The notes under the pieces: generated by a model
Told to the model about the DNA's origin: nothing
Database searches by the model: none
What the model saw: only the letters and a program-made list of their open reading frames with translations
In this document: piece after piece, positions 39,585 to 47,256 of the stretch
Layout of the letters: the number at the start of each line of letters is the position of its first letter
Numbering within the stretch: position 1 is the stretch's first letter
Position numbers and translations under genes: made by a program
Assembly (NCBI RefSeq): GCF_014641695.1
Contig: NZ_BMIF01000013.1
Coordinates: forward strand, 1-64,000
DNA from: Nitratireductor aestuarii
GTDB lineage: Bacteria; Pseudomonadota; Alphaproteobacteria; Rhizobiales; Rhizobiaceae
Direction: 5' to 3'
Length of the DNA stretch: 64,000 bases

Positions 39585-40895
39585 CTATTTTGCCGAGGTC
39601 CCGCACCAGTTTGCGATAATCCCAGCGATGGCGGCGACGAAACGGACGTGATCCTCCGCGTCCACCCATTCATCACGGCTACCGTTCTGGGTGAGGTCGC
39701 CGCAAAGCGGCCCGAGTCCGATCGTCGGAATGCCTTTCTGGACGTTCGGCACGCGGATGTCGCTGCCCGTGTGCATCGGGTTGACCAAGGGCTCGCCGCC
39801 CGAAACGCCTGCAACCGCTGCAAACGCAGCCTCAACCAGGGGATGGTCGCGCGCGACTTCCGCCCCGGTAGTGCCAGCGTCCCAGATGATCTTCGGCGGG
39901 TTGTTGCGCAGCCACTCGTCGGCCTCTGCCGCCTCTCCAACCGCAGCCTCGATCTCGGCACAGACGGAACTCAGCTTTTCGTGCGGCGGGAAGGCAAGCG
40001 CTGCGCCGAGCGTGCATGTCTCGGCAATTCGCGAGAGACGCTTCGGATTGCCAGCCTCAATGTAGGACATCATCAGGTTGGTCGAACGGCCAACCTGTGC
40101 GTCAAGCGCGGGGTGCTTTACGCGCTCGGCACGTTCGGCGTCGAGCTTCTTCAGCGCGTCCCAGATGACGTAGGCCTTGTCGATGGCATTGATACCCTGA
40201 TGCGCGAAGGCCGTCTGAAGCGGCTCTGTGGTGGGAGGCTGCTTGCCCTGGATGACAATGCGAAAGTCCACTTCGCCGGAGGTGAAAGCCTTCACCTCCT
40301 TCATGCCGACGCCGGATTCGGCCGGGTGGAGGTAGACGGCAGCATCTGCCGTCAGCCCTTCCTGCAAAAGCCGGTGGACGCCACGGGCATGGCGCTTCGA
40401 CGGCGTATTGGCGATGTGGATGTCGCCCGCAGGCTGAAGCCCGAGCGAACGCAGCAGTTCGATCGCCTGCAGGCCCGCTGCAATGCCGGAAAGATCGTCC
40501 GCGATGCCCCAGCCATGCATCCGCTCGTCGACGATCTCTCCAGCAAACGGGTCGTGCTTCCAGCCAGTCTCCGCAGGGATAGGCTCGTTATCCGGGTGGG
40601 CGAAGAGGATCAGGCTGCGACCGCCTCCGGTTCCTTTGAGATGGGCGACGACGCTGCGTCGGGGCTGCGGATCAATGGCGATCTCGCCCGCAAATTCCTC
40701 AATCAGCTCGACGTCCGCCGGGCTGTAGTCATGCAGGGAAACGGTGCAGCCAAGAGCTTCCGCCGTGCGGGCGAACAGGTCCTTAACGGCATCCTCGCCG
40801 TCGCGTGCGCGCCTGATGTATTCGCGCAGCGAACCAAGGATAGCGTCCTTGTCGGCTTCTGCCCGGTTGCGGATGGTCTCGATCACGTCGTGCAT
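39585..40895 (-). CDS. M20 family metallohydrolase (peptidase/amidohydrolase)
   Basis: A 436-residue M20-type enzyme. The metal motif near residue 100 reads LFAHPDNEPIP in place of the usual GHxDxVP, and GWGIADDLSG gives the bridging Asp. A dimerisation domain of about 110 residues follows (GEVDFRIVIQGKQPPTTEP). It could hydrolyse an N-acyl, N-carbamoyl or peptide bond. It lies 9 bases after the aspartate-dehydrogenase-like gene. Together with the hydantoinase at 51797 it could complete ring-opening of a cyclic amide, which is inference from regulon context. Confidence 0.88.
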   Translation of the reverse strand: MHDVIETIRNRAEADKDAILGSLREYIRRARDGEDAVKDLFARTAEALGCTVSLHDYSPADVELIEEFAGEIAIDPQPRRSVVAHLKGTGGGRSLILFAHPDNEPIPAETGWKHDPFAGEIVDERMHGWGIADDLSGIAAGLQAIELLRSLGLQPAGDIHIANTPSKRHARGVHRLLQEGLTADAAVYLHPAESGVGMKEVKAFTSGEVDFRIVIQGKQPPTTEPLQTAFAHQGINAIDKAYVIWDALKKLDAERAERVKHPALDAQVGRSTNLMMSYIEAGNPKRLSRIAETCTLGAALAFPPHEKLSSVCAEIEAAVGEAAEADEWLRNNPPKIIWDAGTTGAEVARDHPLVEAAFAAVAGVSGGEPLVNPMHTGSDIRVPNVQKGIPTIGLGPLCGDLTQNGSRDEWVDAEDHVRFVAAIAGIIANWCGTSAK

Positions 40896-40904
40896 GGTTT
40901 ATCT

Positions 40905-41768
40905 CTATATGGCGATGGGGGCCGAGCGGCGGCGCAAGAGGCGCATTGCGCTGAAGGTGGTGTAGTCGAGCGGGTCTTCCTCGACCGGAGCGTCGCGCCC
41001 GCCGACGAAGAGGGTAACCGGTCCTGAAGCGGAGATGGCCTCGATACGGAACCAGGCCTGGCTTGCAGCCGGATCGGCAACGAGCTCCACCCGCGTCTCA
41101 TCAAGGCCAAGGCCGGCGAGCGCTGCGGCAGTGACGACGTTGAGGTGGCCGGGGAAATGCAGCGCGATTTCGCGTGCGCTTGCCTCAAGGAAAGGTGTCG
41201 CAACCTGCACTGAGGTTACTGGCGCAAATCGCTCGGCTCCCATCTTCTGCCAGCGCTGGAGAGGATAGCCGACGGTGACATTCACGCGGGAAAGACCGTT
41301 CTCCCGCCCCGCCGCAAGAAAGCCGATCGAGCCGAGCGCGCCCGCAGGCACCTCGATCCGGCCGGGGCCTCGCTCTGCTGCCTCTCTGAGCAGCGTTTCG
41401 GCGGCCGGATCAGCGAAGGCGCCCAGCGACAGCGGAATGATGTCACATCCAGTGGCGAGCAGCTTCGGTGCGCTTGCAGCGAAGGTCGCGGGAGAAGCGC
41501 ATTCGACTGCAATGCTGGGTCCTGCCGCGATGAACGCATCGAGATCAGTGCAGAGTGTGACGCCTGGAGCGAGGCGGCGGGCTTCCTCAAGCTGGCGCTC
41601 GCGAATGAGAAGTGCGGCGAGGCGAGGACCACTTTCGGCCGCAGCAAAGCGCTCGGCCAGCCTCCGGCCAATCGGCCCGAAGCCGATGATGCCGAGAGAC
41701 TCGCTGCGGGCTGTCAGAGTAACCTGATCCCGCGCGGTCGGCGCGGGATCATATTGGCTGAACGTCAT
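40905..41768 (-). CDS. aspartate dehydrogenase-like NAD(P)-dependent oxidoreductase
   Basis: A 287-residue protein with an N-terminal Rossmann fold (GFGPIG, residues 29-34) and an AspDH-type C-terminal domain (VPAGALGSIG and HFPGHLNVVTAAALAGLG). Aspartate dehydrogenases of this family interconvert aspartate and iminoaspartate/oxaloacetate, and related proteins act on other imino acids. CAGGAAA precedes ATG 41768; the upstream open frame is rejected. It lies between a binding protein and an M20 hydrolase in one operon, so it probably deaminates or reduces a dicarboxylic amino acid released from the substrate. Confidence 0.85.
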   Translation of the reverse strand: MTFSQYDPAPTARDQVTLTARSESLGIIGFGPIGRRLAERFAAAESGPRLAALLIRERQLEEARRLAPGVTLCTDLDAFIAAGPSIAVECASPATFAASAPKLLATGCDIIPLSLGAFADPAAETLLREAAERGPGRIEVPAGALGSIGFLAAGRENGLSRVNVTVGYPLQRWQKMGAERFAPVTSVQVATPFLEASAREIALHFPGHLNVVTAAALAGLGLDETRVELVADPAASQAWFRIEAISASGPVTLFVGGRDAPVEEDPLDYTTFSAMRLLRRRSAPIAI

Positions 41769-41790
41769 AACGATTTTCCTGCCAAGGGCC

Positions 41791-42669
41791 TTACGCCGGG
41801 CCGGGTCCCTTGATGGCAAAGAGTTCTTCCTCGATGGTCAGAACGCCGTACTTGGCGAAAAGGTCGTCATAGTATCCAGACTTGCGCAAGCTGTTCAGCG
41901 CTTCGACTGAAGCATCGGCGAGCTCCTTGCTGGCGAAGGCAAGGCTTGCCGTCTGCGGGAAAAGGCCGGAAACTGCTCGGTAGAATTCACCCTTGTCCTG
42001 AAGGAACTGCGCAGTTGCGTCGATCGAAGTCGCGGCATCGACTTGGCCGGCACGCAGCGCCTGGAAGGCCTCGGAGAAATTGTTGAAGACGCGCACTGTG
42101 ATACCCTGCAGCCCAGCCTCCTTTAACATGGTGTCGACTTCACGGGTGCGCTTCTCCTCGATGCCGCCAAGCTCGACCCCCACGGCGAGGCCTGCCATAT
42201 CCTCCCACTTCTCAATTTTCTTCGGATTGCCGTTAGGCACGATGAAGCTGATCGCAGCGCGCTCGTAAGGGATCATGTACATGAGCTTCGAGCGCTCTTC
42301 GGTCCAGTAGATGCCGGTGTTGATCATGTCCCAGCGTCCGGAAGCGAGGCCCGGCACCATGGTCGCAAACTCAACCTTCACATACTCGGGCGCCAGACCT
42401 AGGGCCTTGGCGAGCTCCTTGCCGAGTTCGATGCGCATGCCCTGGACCTCGCCAGCCGAATCCACGAACTGCAGGGGCGGCAACGTCGGGTTGGTCGACA
42501 TCACGAGTGTGCCTGACTTGATGATCGCTGGAGGCGCAAGCCTAGCCTCGGCAAAGGCGGTGCGTCCCCCCAGGGCGAGGCTTGCACCGGTAGCTGCTGC
42601 GCCGAGCAGAACGCTGCGGCGCGTAGGTAACCCTGAGGCGAAGGCAGGCTTCAAAATGTTGTCTGTCAT
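41791..42669 (-). CDS. polar amino-acid-type ABC substrate-binding protein without its own permease
   Basis: A 292-residue SBP_bac_3 protein. The N-terminus carries a twin-arginine-type signal (LPTRRSVLLGAAATGASLALGG). The mature part is closely similar to the binding protein at 45600-46421, including TLPPLQFVDSAGE, GRWDMINTGI and a KGPG ending. No permease or ATPase gene lies in its operon, so it may feed the transporter at 46543 and 51057. AAGGACC precedes ATG 42669. The divergent phosphotriesterase-family gene starts 107 bases away. Confidence 0.88.
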   Translation of the reverse strand: MTDNILKPAFASGLPTRRSVLLGAAATGASLALGGRTAFAEARLAPPAIIKSGTLVMSTNPTLPPLQFVDSAGEVQGMRIELGKELAKALGLAPEYVKVEFATMVPGLASGRWDMINTGIYWTEERSKLMYMIPYERAAISFIVPNGNPKKIEKWEDMAGLAVGVELGGIEEKRTREVDTMLKEAGLQGITVRVFNNFSEAFQALRAGQVDAATSIDATAQFLQDKGEFYRAVSGLFPQTASLAFASKELADASVEALNSLRKSGYYDDLFAKYGVLTIEEELFAIKGPGPA

Positions 42670-42714
42670 GGTCCTTTTCCCCTCGGGAAGCTTGATTGCT
42701 TCTCCGTAAATTAT

Positions 42715-42743
42715 TTGTATTCGTACGGTATACCAGTTATATG
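42715..42743 (+). promoter_or_regulatory. promoter of the phosphotriesterase-family gene with embedded operator
   Basis: TTGTAT, a 17-base spacer and TATATG form a promoter-like pair ending 32 bases before the ATG at 42776. The palindrome GGTATACC (42727-42734) lies in the spacer, where a bound repressor would block polymerase. Confidence 0.55.
42727..42734. promoter_or_regulatory. GntR-type operator palindrome GGTATACC, left copy
   Basis: ACGGTATACCAG shares the GGTATACC core with the site at 45521-45532 in front of the right cluster. It lies in the divergent region between the orphan binding-protein operon and the phosphotriesterase-family gene, so it could control both. Confidence 0.6.
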
Positions 42744-42775
42744 CGAACTACAAGGGATAGATGCAGGAGGCGGGT

Positions 42776-43804
42776 ATGGCGCGTACAGGCATGGTGCAGA
42801 CGGTAACGGGGCTGGTCCCTGCCTCAGGTCTTGGCCAGACGCTGATGCATGAGCACATCCTGTTCGAGCTGACACCTGAAGCGCGACGCGTGAGGCCGGA
42901 GGAGGAGGTGGTCATCACGCTGGAAAACGTCTTCGACGTGACCTGGCGGCCGAACGACTTTCCCGGCAATCACCGCATGCAGGATGTCTCCGTTGCGACG
43001 CGGGAGGTCGAGCGCTTCCGCAACGCTGGCGGCGGAACGATCGTGGAAATGACCATCGGAGGCCTGAGCCCTGATCCGGAAGGCTTGCGGAAAGTGAGCC
43101 TCGCCACTGGTGTGCACATTATTCTCGGAGCCGGGTTTTACACGGAAGCCTATCAGGATCAGACGACACTCGCCCTCTCTGTTGAAGAGCTGACCGAGAT
43201 CATGACAGCTCAGGTGCTGGAAGGCGCGTGGGGTACCGATGTCCGCTGCGGCATCATCGGTGAGATCGGCTGCTCATGGCCGCTGACGCCGTTCGAGCGC
43301 CGCTCGCTACAGGCCGCTGCAAAGACGCAACAGCGAACAGGCGCTTCGATCACCGTCCACCCCGGACGCCATCCGGACGCGCCCTTCGAGATCCTCGATA
43401 TCCTGGAAGCGGCGGGGGCTGACCTCTCGCGCGTCATCATCGATCACATGGAGCGCACCTTCACCAGCGATGATCAGGTGGTTGCGCTGGCGCGTCGCGG
43501 CTGCGTCGTCGAATACGATTTCTTCGGTATCGAGCAATCGCAATACTGGCTTGGCATTGCCGATCTGCCGACCGACTGGATGCGCATCTATGCGATCCGA
43601 AGGCTGTTCGAGGAGGGGCTTTCCGACAATGTCGTCGCCTCCCACGACATCTGCACGCGTTCCCGCCTCCAGACCTACGGCGGGCATGGCTACAGCCACA
43701 TGCTGCGCAACGTCATTCCGTTGATGAAGGATCGCGGCTTCGCCGACAGCGAGATCCACAAGCTGCTGGTGGCGACGCCTGCAAGGCTGCTGGCGTTCGT
43801 TTAG
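42776..43804 (+). CDS. phosphotriesterase-family metal-dependent hydrolase
   Basis: A 342-residue TIM-barrel hydrolase of the PTE family. Metal ligands are visible: His25 and His27 (MHEHI), a bridging acidic Glu163 in GEIG where phosphotriesterases have a carboxylated Lys, His195 (VHPGR), His224 (IDHMER) and Asp291 (SHDICT). The Glu variant is known from the PHP branch. Members act as lactonases or amidases. GGAGG lies just before ATG 42776; ATG 42761 is too far upstream. It shares the operator-bearing region with the binding-protein operon. Confidence 0.88.
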   Translation: MARTGMVQTVTGLVPASGLGQTLMHEHILFELTPEARRVRPEEEVVITLENVFDVTWRPNDFPGNHRMQDVSVATREVERFRNAGGGTIVEMTIGGLSPDPEGLRKVSLATGVHIILGAGFYTEAYQDQTTLALSVEELTEIMTAQVLEGAWGTDVRCGIIGEIGCSWPLTPFERRSLQAAAKTQQRTGASITVHPGRHPDAPFEILDILEAAGADLSRVIIDHMERTFTSDDQVVALARRGCVVEYDFFGIEQSQYWLGIADLPTDWMRIYAIRRLFEEGLSDNVVASHDICTRSRLQTYGGHGYSHMLRNVIPLMKDRGFADSEIHKLLVATPARLLAFV

Positions 43805-43854
43805 CTCATTTCAGTGTTTCACGGAAACGCGGAAATGATCTAAATCTTTGTTTT

Positions 43855-43904
43855 AGAACAATTCCGGACGGAAAACCGGTTCCCACTTTTCCTGGAATTG
43901 CTCT
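43855..43904. repeat. palindromic intergenic element of Rhizobiales type
   Basis: AGAACAATTCC and GGAATTGCTCT are inverted arms enclosing CGGAAAA and TTTTCC sub-arms. I recall near-identical sequence with the ...CCGGACGGAAAACCG... core as a common intergenic palindrome in this order. It fills the gap between the converging phosphotriesterase-family and GntR genes and may act as a bidirectional terminator. Only one copy was found in the window. Confidence 0.6.
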
Positions 43905-43908
43905 AGCG

Positions 43909-44589
43909 TCAGTCCGCAATCCCGATGTGCAGCCGTGCGAAGGCGATCAGGCTTTCGATATGGGCTCCGACTGCCTTGAAGCAGGCGTCGGCGTCCTGGC
44001 GCTGCAGCGCATCGATGATGGTGAGATGTTCGGCCGAGTCGGGCTTCAGGCGGTCCTGAAGCTGGCCGATCTCGAACAGGCGGGTTGTCGCGCGCAGCTT
44101 GCGCAGCACTTCCGCCATGACCTGATTCCCACAGTAATCGATCAGCAGGTTGTGCAGGTTGTCGTCGGAATCCCAGTGCGAATCGATGTGGTAGGTGGTT
44201 GCTGCCATCAACTCGTCGATCTCGCGGCGAACCTCGTAGAGCCTGCGTCCGGGGATGAACGGCATCGCCTGCACGCCGGCGTGCGGCTCGATCAGGAGGC
44301 GGAGCTTCAGGCTCTGGATATATTCACCGATGTCGACCTGGCGGACGACATAGTTGCGCCCGTCGCCCTTGTAGACCAGACCCTCGCCTTCAAGGCGCTG
44401 CAGCGCCTCGCGCAATGGGGTACGCGATACGCCGAGCAGTTCGGCAAGTCGGGCTTCCACGATGACGTGGCCGGCGCCAAGCCTGCGCCTGCGGATCATG
44501 TCGGAGACGGCTCGATAGGCCTGAGAAGCCAGCTTGTCGCCCTGTCTCGGGTTCTTGCCGCGATCGGCTCGATTCTCGGTCAAGGTCAC
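43909..44589 (-). CDS. GntR family regulator, FCD type (1)
   Basis: A 226-residue repressor-type regulator. The winged helix (residues about 20-88) contains LAELLGVSRTPLREALQRLEGEGLV. The FCD domain follows, with DSDDNLHNLL and a later His suggesting the usual metal-linked ligand pocket. It is divergent from the second GntR gene (44694), to which it is clearly similar in the helix-turn-helix. A GGTATCCC sequence at 44594-44601, one mismatch from the operator core, lies just upstream of its start. Confidence 0.88.
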   Translation of the reverse strand: MTLTENRADRGKNPRQGDKLASQAYRAVSDMIRRRRLGAGHVIVEARLAELLGVSRTPLREALQRLEGEGLVYKGDGRNYVVRQVDIGEYIQSLKLRLLIEPHAGVQAMPFIPGRRLYEVRREIDELMAATTYHIDSHWDSDDNLHNLLIDYCGNQVMAEVLRKLRATTRLFEIGQLQDRLKPDSAEHLTIIDALQRQDADACFKAVGAHIESLIAFARLHIGIAD

Positions 44590-44693
44590 GCTCGGTATCC
44601 CCCACTGCCCATGACAATCCGTCCTTGGGACTTTTCTTGCCTCGTTTCATCGTTCATAGCAACGGAGCGGTAATTGGATCGGATTGCGAAGCC

Positions 44694-45335
44694 ATGATTG
44701 ACAGTGTCGTGACGGAGAAGAGCCTCGCCGACGAGACTTACGAAACATTGCTCGAAGAGATTCTCTCGGCCCAGCTTGCCGGCGGCACTGTTGTGCAGGA
44801 GCGCCGTCTTGCCGAGCGTCTTGGCGTTTCGCGTTCTCCGATGCGCGACGCGCTCGGCCGTCTGGAAGGGCAGGGGCTTCTGGTCCGCAATGCCAAGGGC
44901 GTACTCATTGTGCGCGTGATCACGCTTGCCGATTACCTGAACAGTGTGGCGGTCCGCCTTCTGCTCGAGCCGGCTGCCGCGGCCCTGGCGGCTGAATCGA
45001 TCGAAGCCGAGGAAGTCGCTCAGCTTGTGGAAATGCTGCAGGCGATCGACGCCGATCCGGATCCGGAACCTGCAACCGTCTGGGGCTTTGACGACTCGCT
45101 CCACGATGGAATCGCTATCGCGAGCGGCAACCCCTTCATGGCCGACACCATCAAGCAGATGCGCCGCTACACCACCATCTTCGAGCGGCAGCGCAAGCTC
45201 GCGCAACGCAAGCCCGGTCTCTCGGACCATCAGGCGATTCTCGAGGCGCTTGCCGCGCGGGATGCGGAGGCTGCGCGTGCCGCCATGGCGGCCCATCTCG
45301 ATCAGATCCGCAAGAACGTGCTGGCCACATACTAG
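44694..45335 (+). CDS. GntR family regulator, FCD type (2)
   Basis: A 213-residue regulator with the helix-turn-helix LAERLGVSRSPMRDALGRLEGQGLL and an FCD domain from about residue 80 (WGFDDSLHDGIAIASGNPFM). ATG 44694 is preferred; the open frame to 44625 would overlap the divergent promoter. It is followed after 264 bases by the right cluster, and I infer that it controls that cluster through TTGGTATACCAA at 45521. Having two similar GntR proteins head to head suggests cross-regulation. Confidence 0.88.
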   Translation: MIDSVVTEKSLADETYETLLEEILSAQLAGGTVVQERRLAERLGVSRSPMRDALGRLEGQGLLVRNAKGVLIVRVITLADYLNSVAVRLLLEPAAAALAAESIEAEEVAQLVEMLQAIDADPDPEPATVWGFDDSLHDGIAIASGNPFMADTIKQMRRYTTIFERQRKLAQRKPGLSDHQAILEALAARDAEAARAAMAAHLDQIRKNVLATY

Positions 45336-45490
45336 GGCAGGCGTTCCCTGTCGGGTGCGCTCCAAAGGCTTTTGTCTCCGCACTTCCCTGGCCGTCACGT
45401 GATCTCGCTTGACGGTGAAACTCGCTGGCAGCTCCACGCGGGCTCCCTTTCTGTCACCAATTTTGTTGTTCGTGAGAGCGTGAAAACTGC

Positions 45491-45519
45491 TTGCAAGGCT
45501 TCTCTGCTCTGTGTATAGA
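45491..45519 (+). promoter_or_regulatory. promoter of the right cluster
   Basis: TTGCAA, a 17-base spacer and TATAGA form a sigma-70-like promoter ending 80 bases before the binding-protein ATG. The operator palindrome starts one base further on, overlapping the expected transcription start. Confidence 0.6.
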
Positions 45520-45520
45520 A

Positions 45521-45532
45521 TTGGTATACCAA
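45521..45532. promoter_or_regulatory. GntR-type operator palindrome TTGGTATACCAA, right copy
   Basis: A perfect 12-bp palindrome of FCD-GntR type just downstream of the predicted -10 element. Its core is the same as at 42727-42734. Confidence 0.7.
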
Positions 45533-45599
45533 ATGAATGCGATTGAAGCAAGCATTCTTAGGCTAAAACCAAGAGCAACAGTCCAGAGGGACAAGAAAA

Positions 45600-46421
45600 A
45601 TGTTTCGCAAGATTTCATACGCCGCCGCTGTCGTCCTTGCCTCCAGCACCGCCGTACTGGCGCAGGACTGCACCCCGAAGGTTGCGGACTCCGAGCTGAT
45701 CAAGTCAGGCACGCTCGTGATGTCGTCCAACCCGACGCTGCCTCCGCTGCAGTTCGTCGACTCGGCAGGTGAGCTCAAGGGCATGCGCGTCGAACTCGGC
45801 GCAGAGATCGCCAAGCGTCTTTGCCTGACGCCGGAATACGTTCGCATCGAGTTCTCCGCGATGATCCCGGGTCTCGCAGCTGGCCGTTGGGACATGATCA
45901 ACACCGGCATCTTCTACACCGAAGAACGCGCCGCCATGATGCAGATGATCCAGTACGAAGCACAGGCGATCAGCGTCTCCGTCGCTTCCGGCAATGACGC
46001 GGTGAAGACCAAGGAAGATCTCGCCGGCCTGCGCATCGGCGTTGAGATCGGTGGTTTCGAAGAGACCAAGACGCGCCTGCTCGACGAAGAGCTGAAGGCT
46101 GCCGGCAAGGAAGGCCTCAAGATTCAGACGTTCGACAACTTCGCGCTCGCCTACCAGGCTCTCCGTGCTGGCCAGCTCGATGGCGTTGTCTCGATCGACG
46201 CCGTTGCCAAGGAATACGACAGCCGTGGCGACTTCCGCCGTGCGGTGAGCGGCCTCTACCCGGCTCCGGTTGCGTTCGCGCTCAAGAGCCCCGCGCTGGC
46301 TGACGCTGTTGCCGAAGTTCTGAAGGAAATGAAGGCAGACGGTTCGCTCGTTGCCCTCTTCGACAGCTACGGTCTGCCGATGCCTGAGTCCGACTACTCG
46401 GTGAAGGGTCCGGGCCGCTAA
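45600..46421 (+). CDS. polar amino-acid-type ABC substrate-binding protein
   Basis: A 273-residue periplasmic SBP_bac_3 protein with a Sec signal peptide of 21 residues (ending VLAQDC). Core motifs include TLPPLQFVDSAGELKGM and GRWDMINTGIFYTEERA. It is first in the right cluster and is separated from the permease by two hairpins, which should keep it more abundant. Its ligand is presumably the same as, or related to, that of the paralogue at 41791. Two cysteines near the N-terminus and one at KRLCL are not in the paralogue. Confidence 0.9.
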   Translation: MFRKISYAAAVVLASSTAVLAQDCTPKVADSELIKSGTLVMSSNPTLPPLQFVDSAGELKGMRVELGAEIAKRLCLTPEYVRIEFSAMIPGLAAGRWDMINTGIFYTEERAAMMQMIQYEAQAISVSVASGNDAVKTKEDLAGLRIGVEIGGFEETKTRLLDEELKAAGKEGLKIQTFDNFALAYQALRAGQLDGVVSIDAVAKEYDSRGDFRRAVSGLYPAPVAFALKSPALADAVAEVLKEMKADGSLVALFDSYGLPMPESDYSVKGPGR

Positions 46422-46440
46422 GCCAACCGCTTCCGCCAAC

Positions 46441-46473
46441 CTGGATCGTTCCTGACTGATGCGAACGATCCAG
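46441..46473 (+). terminator. intercistronic hairpin 1 after the binding-protein gene
   Basis: CTGGATCGTTC, an 11-base loop and GAACGATCCAG form a perfect 11-bp stem 19 bases past the binding-protein stop. With no T run it probably stabilises the upstream mRNA or partly attenuates. Confidence 0.65.
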
Positions 46474-46493
46474 TGATCGCTGAACCCGATCGC

Positions 46494-46514
46494 GGCGCCG
46501 GCCCGCCCGGCGCC
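46494..46514 (+). terminator. intercistronic hairpin 2 before the permease gene
   Basis: GGCGCCGG, a 5-base loop and CCGGCGCC form an 8-bp GC stem shortly before the permease start. It forms a tandem pair with the hairpin at 46441-46473. Confidence 0.55.
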
Positions 46515-46542
46515 CATCTCCCCGGCTTGAAAGGCTTTCCCC

Positions 46543-47235
46543 ATGTCGATCTGGAGCTGGTCCGGCTTCTTTGATTATCTCGTCAATCCGTTCATTCTGG
46601 GCGGGGTCTTCACTACCATCTGGCTCACCTGCGTATCGTTGATCGCCGGTCTGATCCTTGGCTTCGTGATCGCGCTGATGCGCCGGTCTAAGTTCGCGCC
46701 CGTTCGCGGCGTCGCCTGGTTCTATGTCTGGCTCTTCCGGGGAACGCCGCTGCTTGTGCAGCTGATTGTCATTTACACCGCGCTCCCGCAGCTCGGCATC
46801 CGCTTCTCGGTGATTGAGGCAGCTCTCCTCGGCCTCGCCCTGAACGAAGCGGCATATCTTGCGGAAATCATCCGCGCCGGCATCGAGGCCGTGCCTGAAG
46901 GCCAGTCCCGCGCCGCTCGCGCCCTCGGCATGACCGAGCGCCAGATCATGCGCTACATCGTGATGCCGCAGGCATTCAAGGTCATCATTCCGCCGCTCGG
47001 CAACTCGGTCAACGGCCTGCTCAAGACCACTTCGGTCACCTCCGTCATCTCCATGGAAGAACTGCTGCGCCGCACGCAGGTCCTGATCCAGGAGAAGTTC
47101 ATGGTGCTTGAGCTCTTCGCGGTCGCCGCCATCTATTACCTCGTGCTCACCACGCTATGGGACTTCGTCCAGCGGCGGATCGAGCGGCGCTTCGGCCAGT
47201 CGACAGCTCAGGTCGCCGTCCCGCACAAGCGCTAA
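46543..47235 (+). CDS. polar amino-acid-type ABC permease
   Basis: A 230-residue HisM/GlnP-type permease with about five spans, the family motif WLFRGTPLLVQLIVIY and the EAA loop AARALGMTERQIMRYIVMPQAFKVIIPP. Only one permease gene is present, so it probably works as a homodimer with the ATPase encoded four genes downstream at 51057. It starts at ATG 46543 and is followed after 21 bases by the DapA-family gene. Confidence 0.92.
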   Translation: MSIWSWSGFFDYLVNPFILGGVFTTIWLTCVSLIAGLILGFVIALMRRSKFAPVRGVAWFYVWLFRGTPLLVQLIVIYTALPQLGIRFSVIEAALLGLALNEAAYLAEIIRAGIEAVPEGQSRAARALGMTERQIMRYIVMPQAFKVIIPPLGNSVNGLLKTTSVTSVISMEELLRRTQVLIQEKFMVLELFAVAAIYYLVLTTLWDFVQRRIERRFGQSTAQVAVPHKR

Positions 47236-47256
47236 ATTTCAGACAAGGAATACGTC

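Noticed and set aside
39156-41027. 623-codon open frame on the plus strand
   Set aside because: It is antisense to the GlcG/HbpS, M20 and aspartate-dehydrogenase-like genes, all of which have clear family motifs. Long antisense frames are expected in GC-rich DNA, and its translation has no domain pattern.
45336-45599. Possible small gene between the second GntR gene and the right cluster
   Set aside because: Only a short frame overlapping the promoter and operator is present, with no convincing ribosome site or composition.
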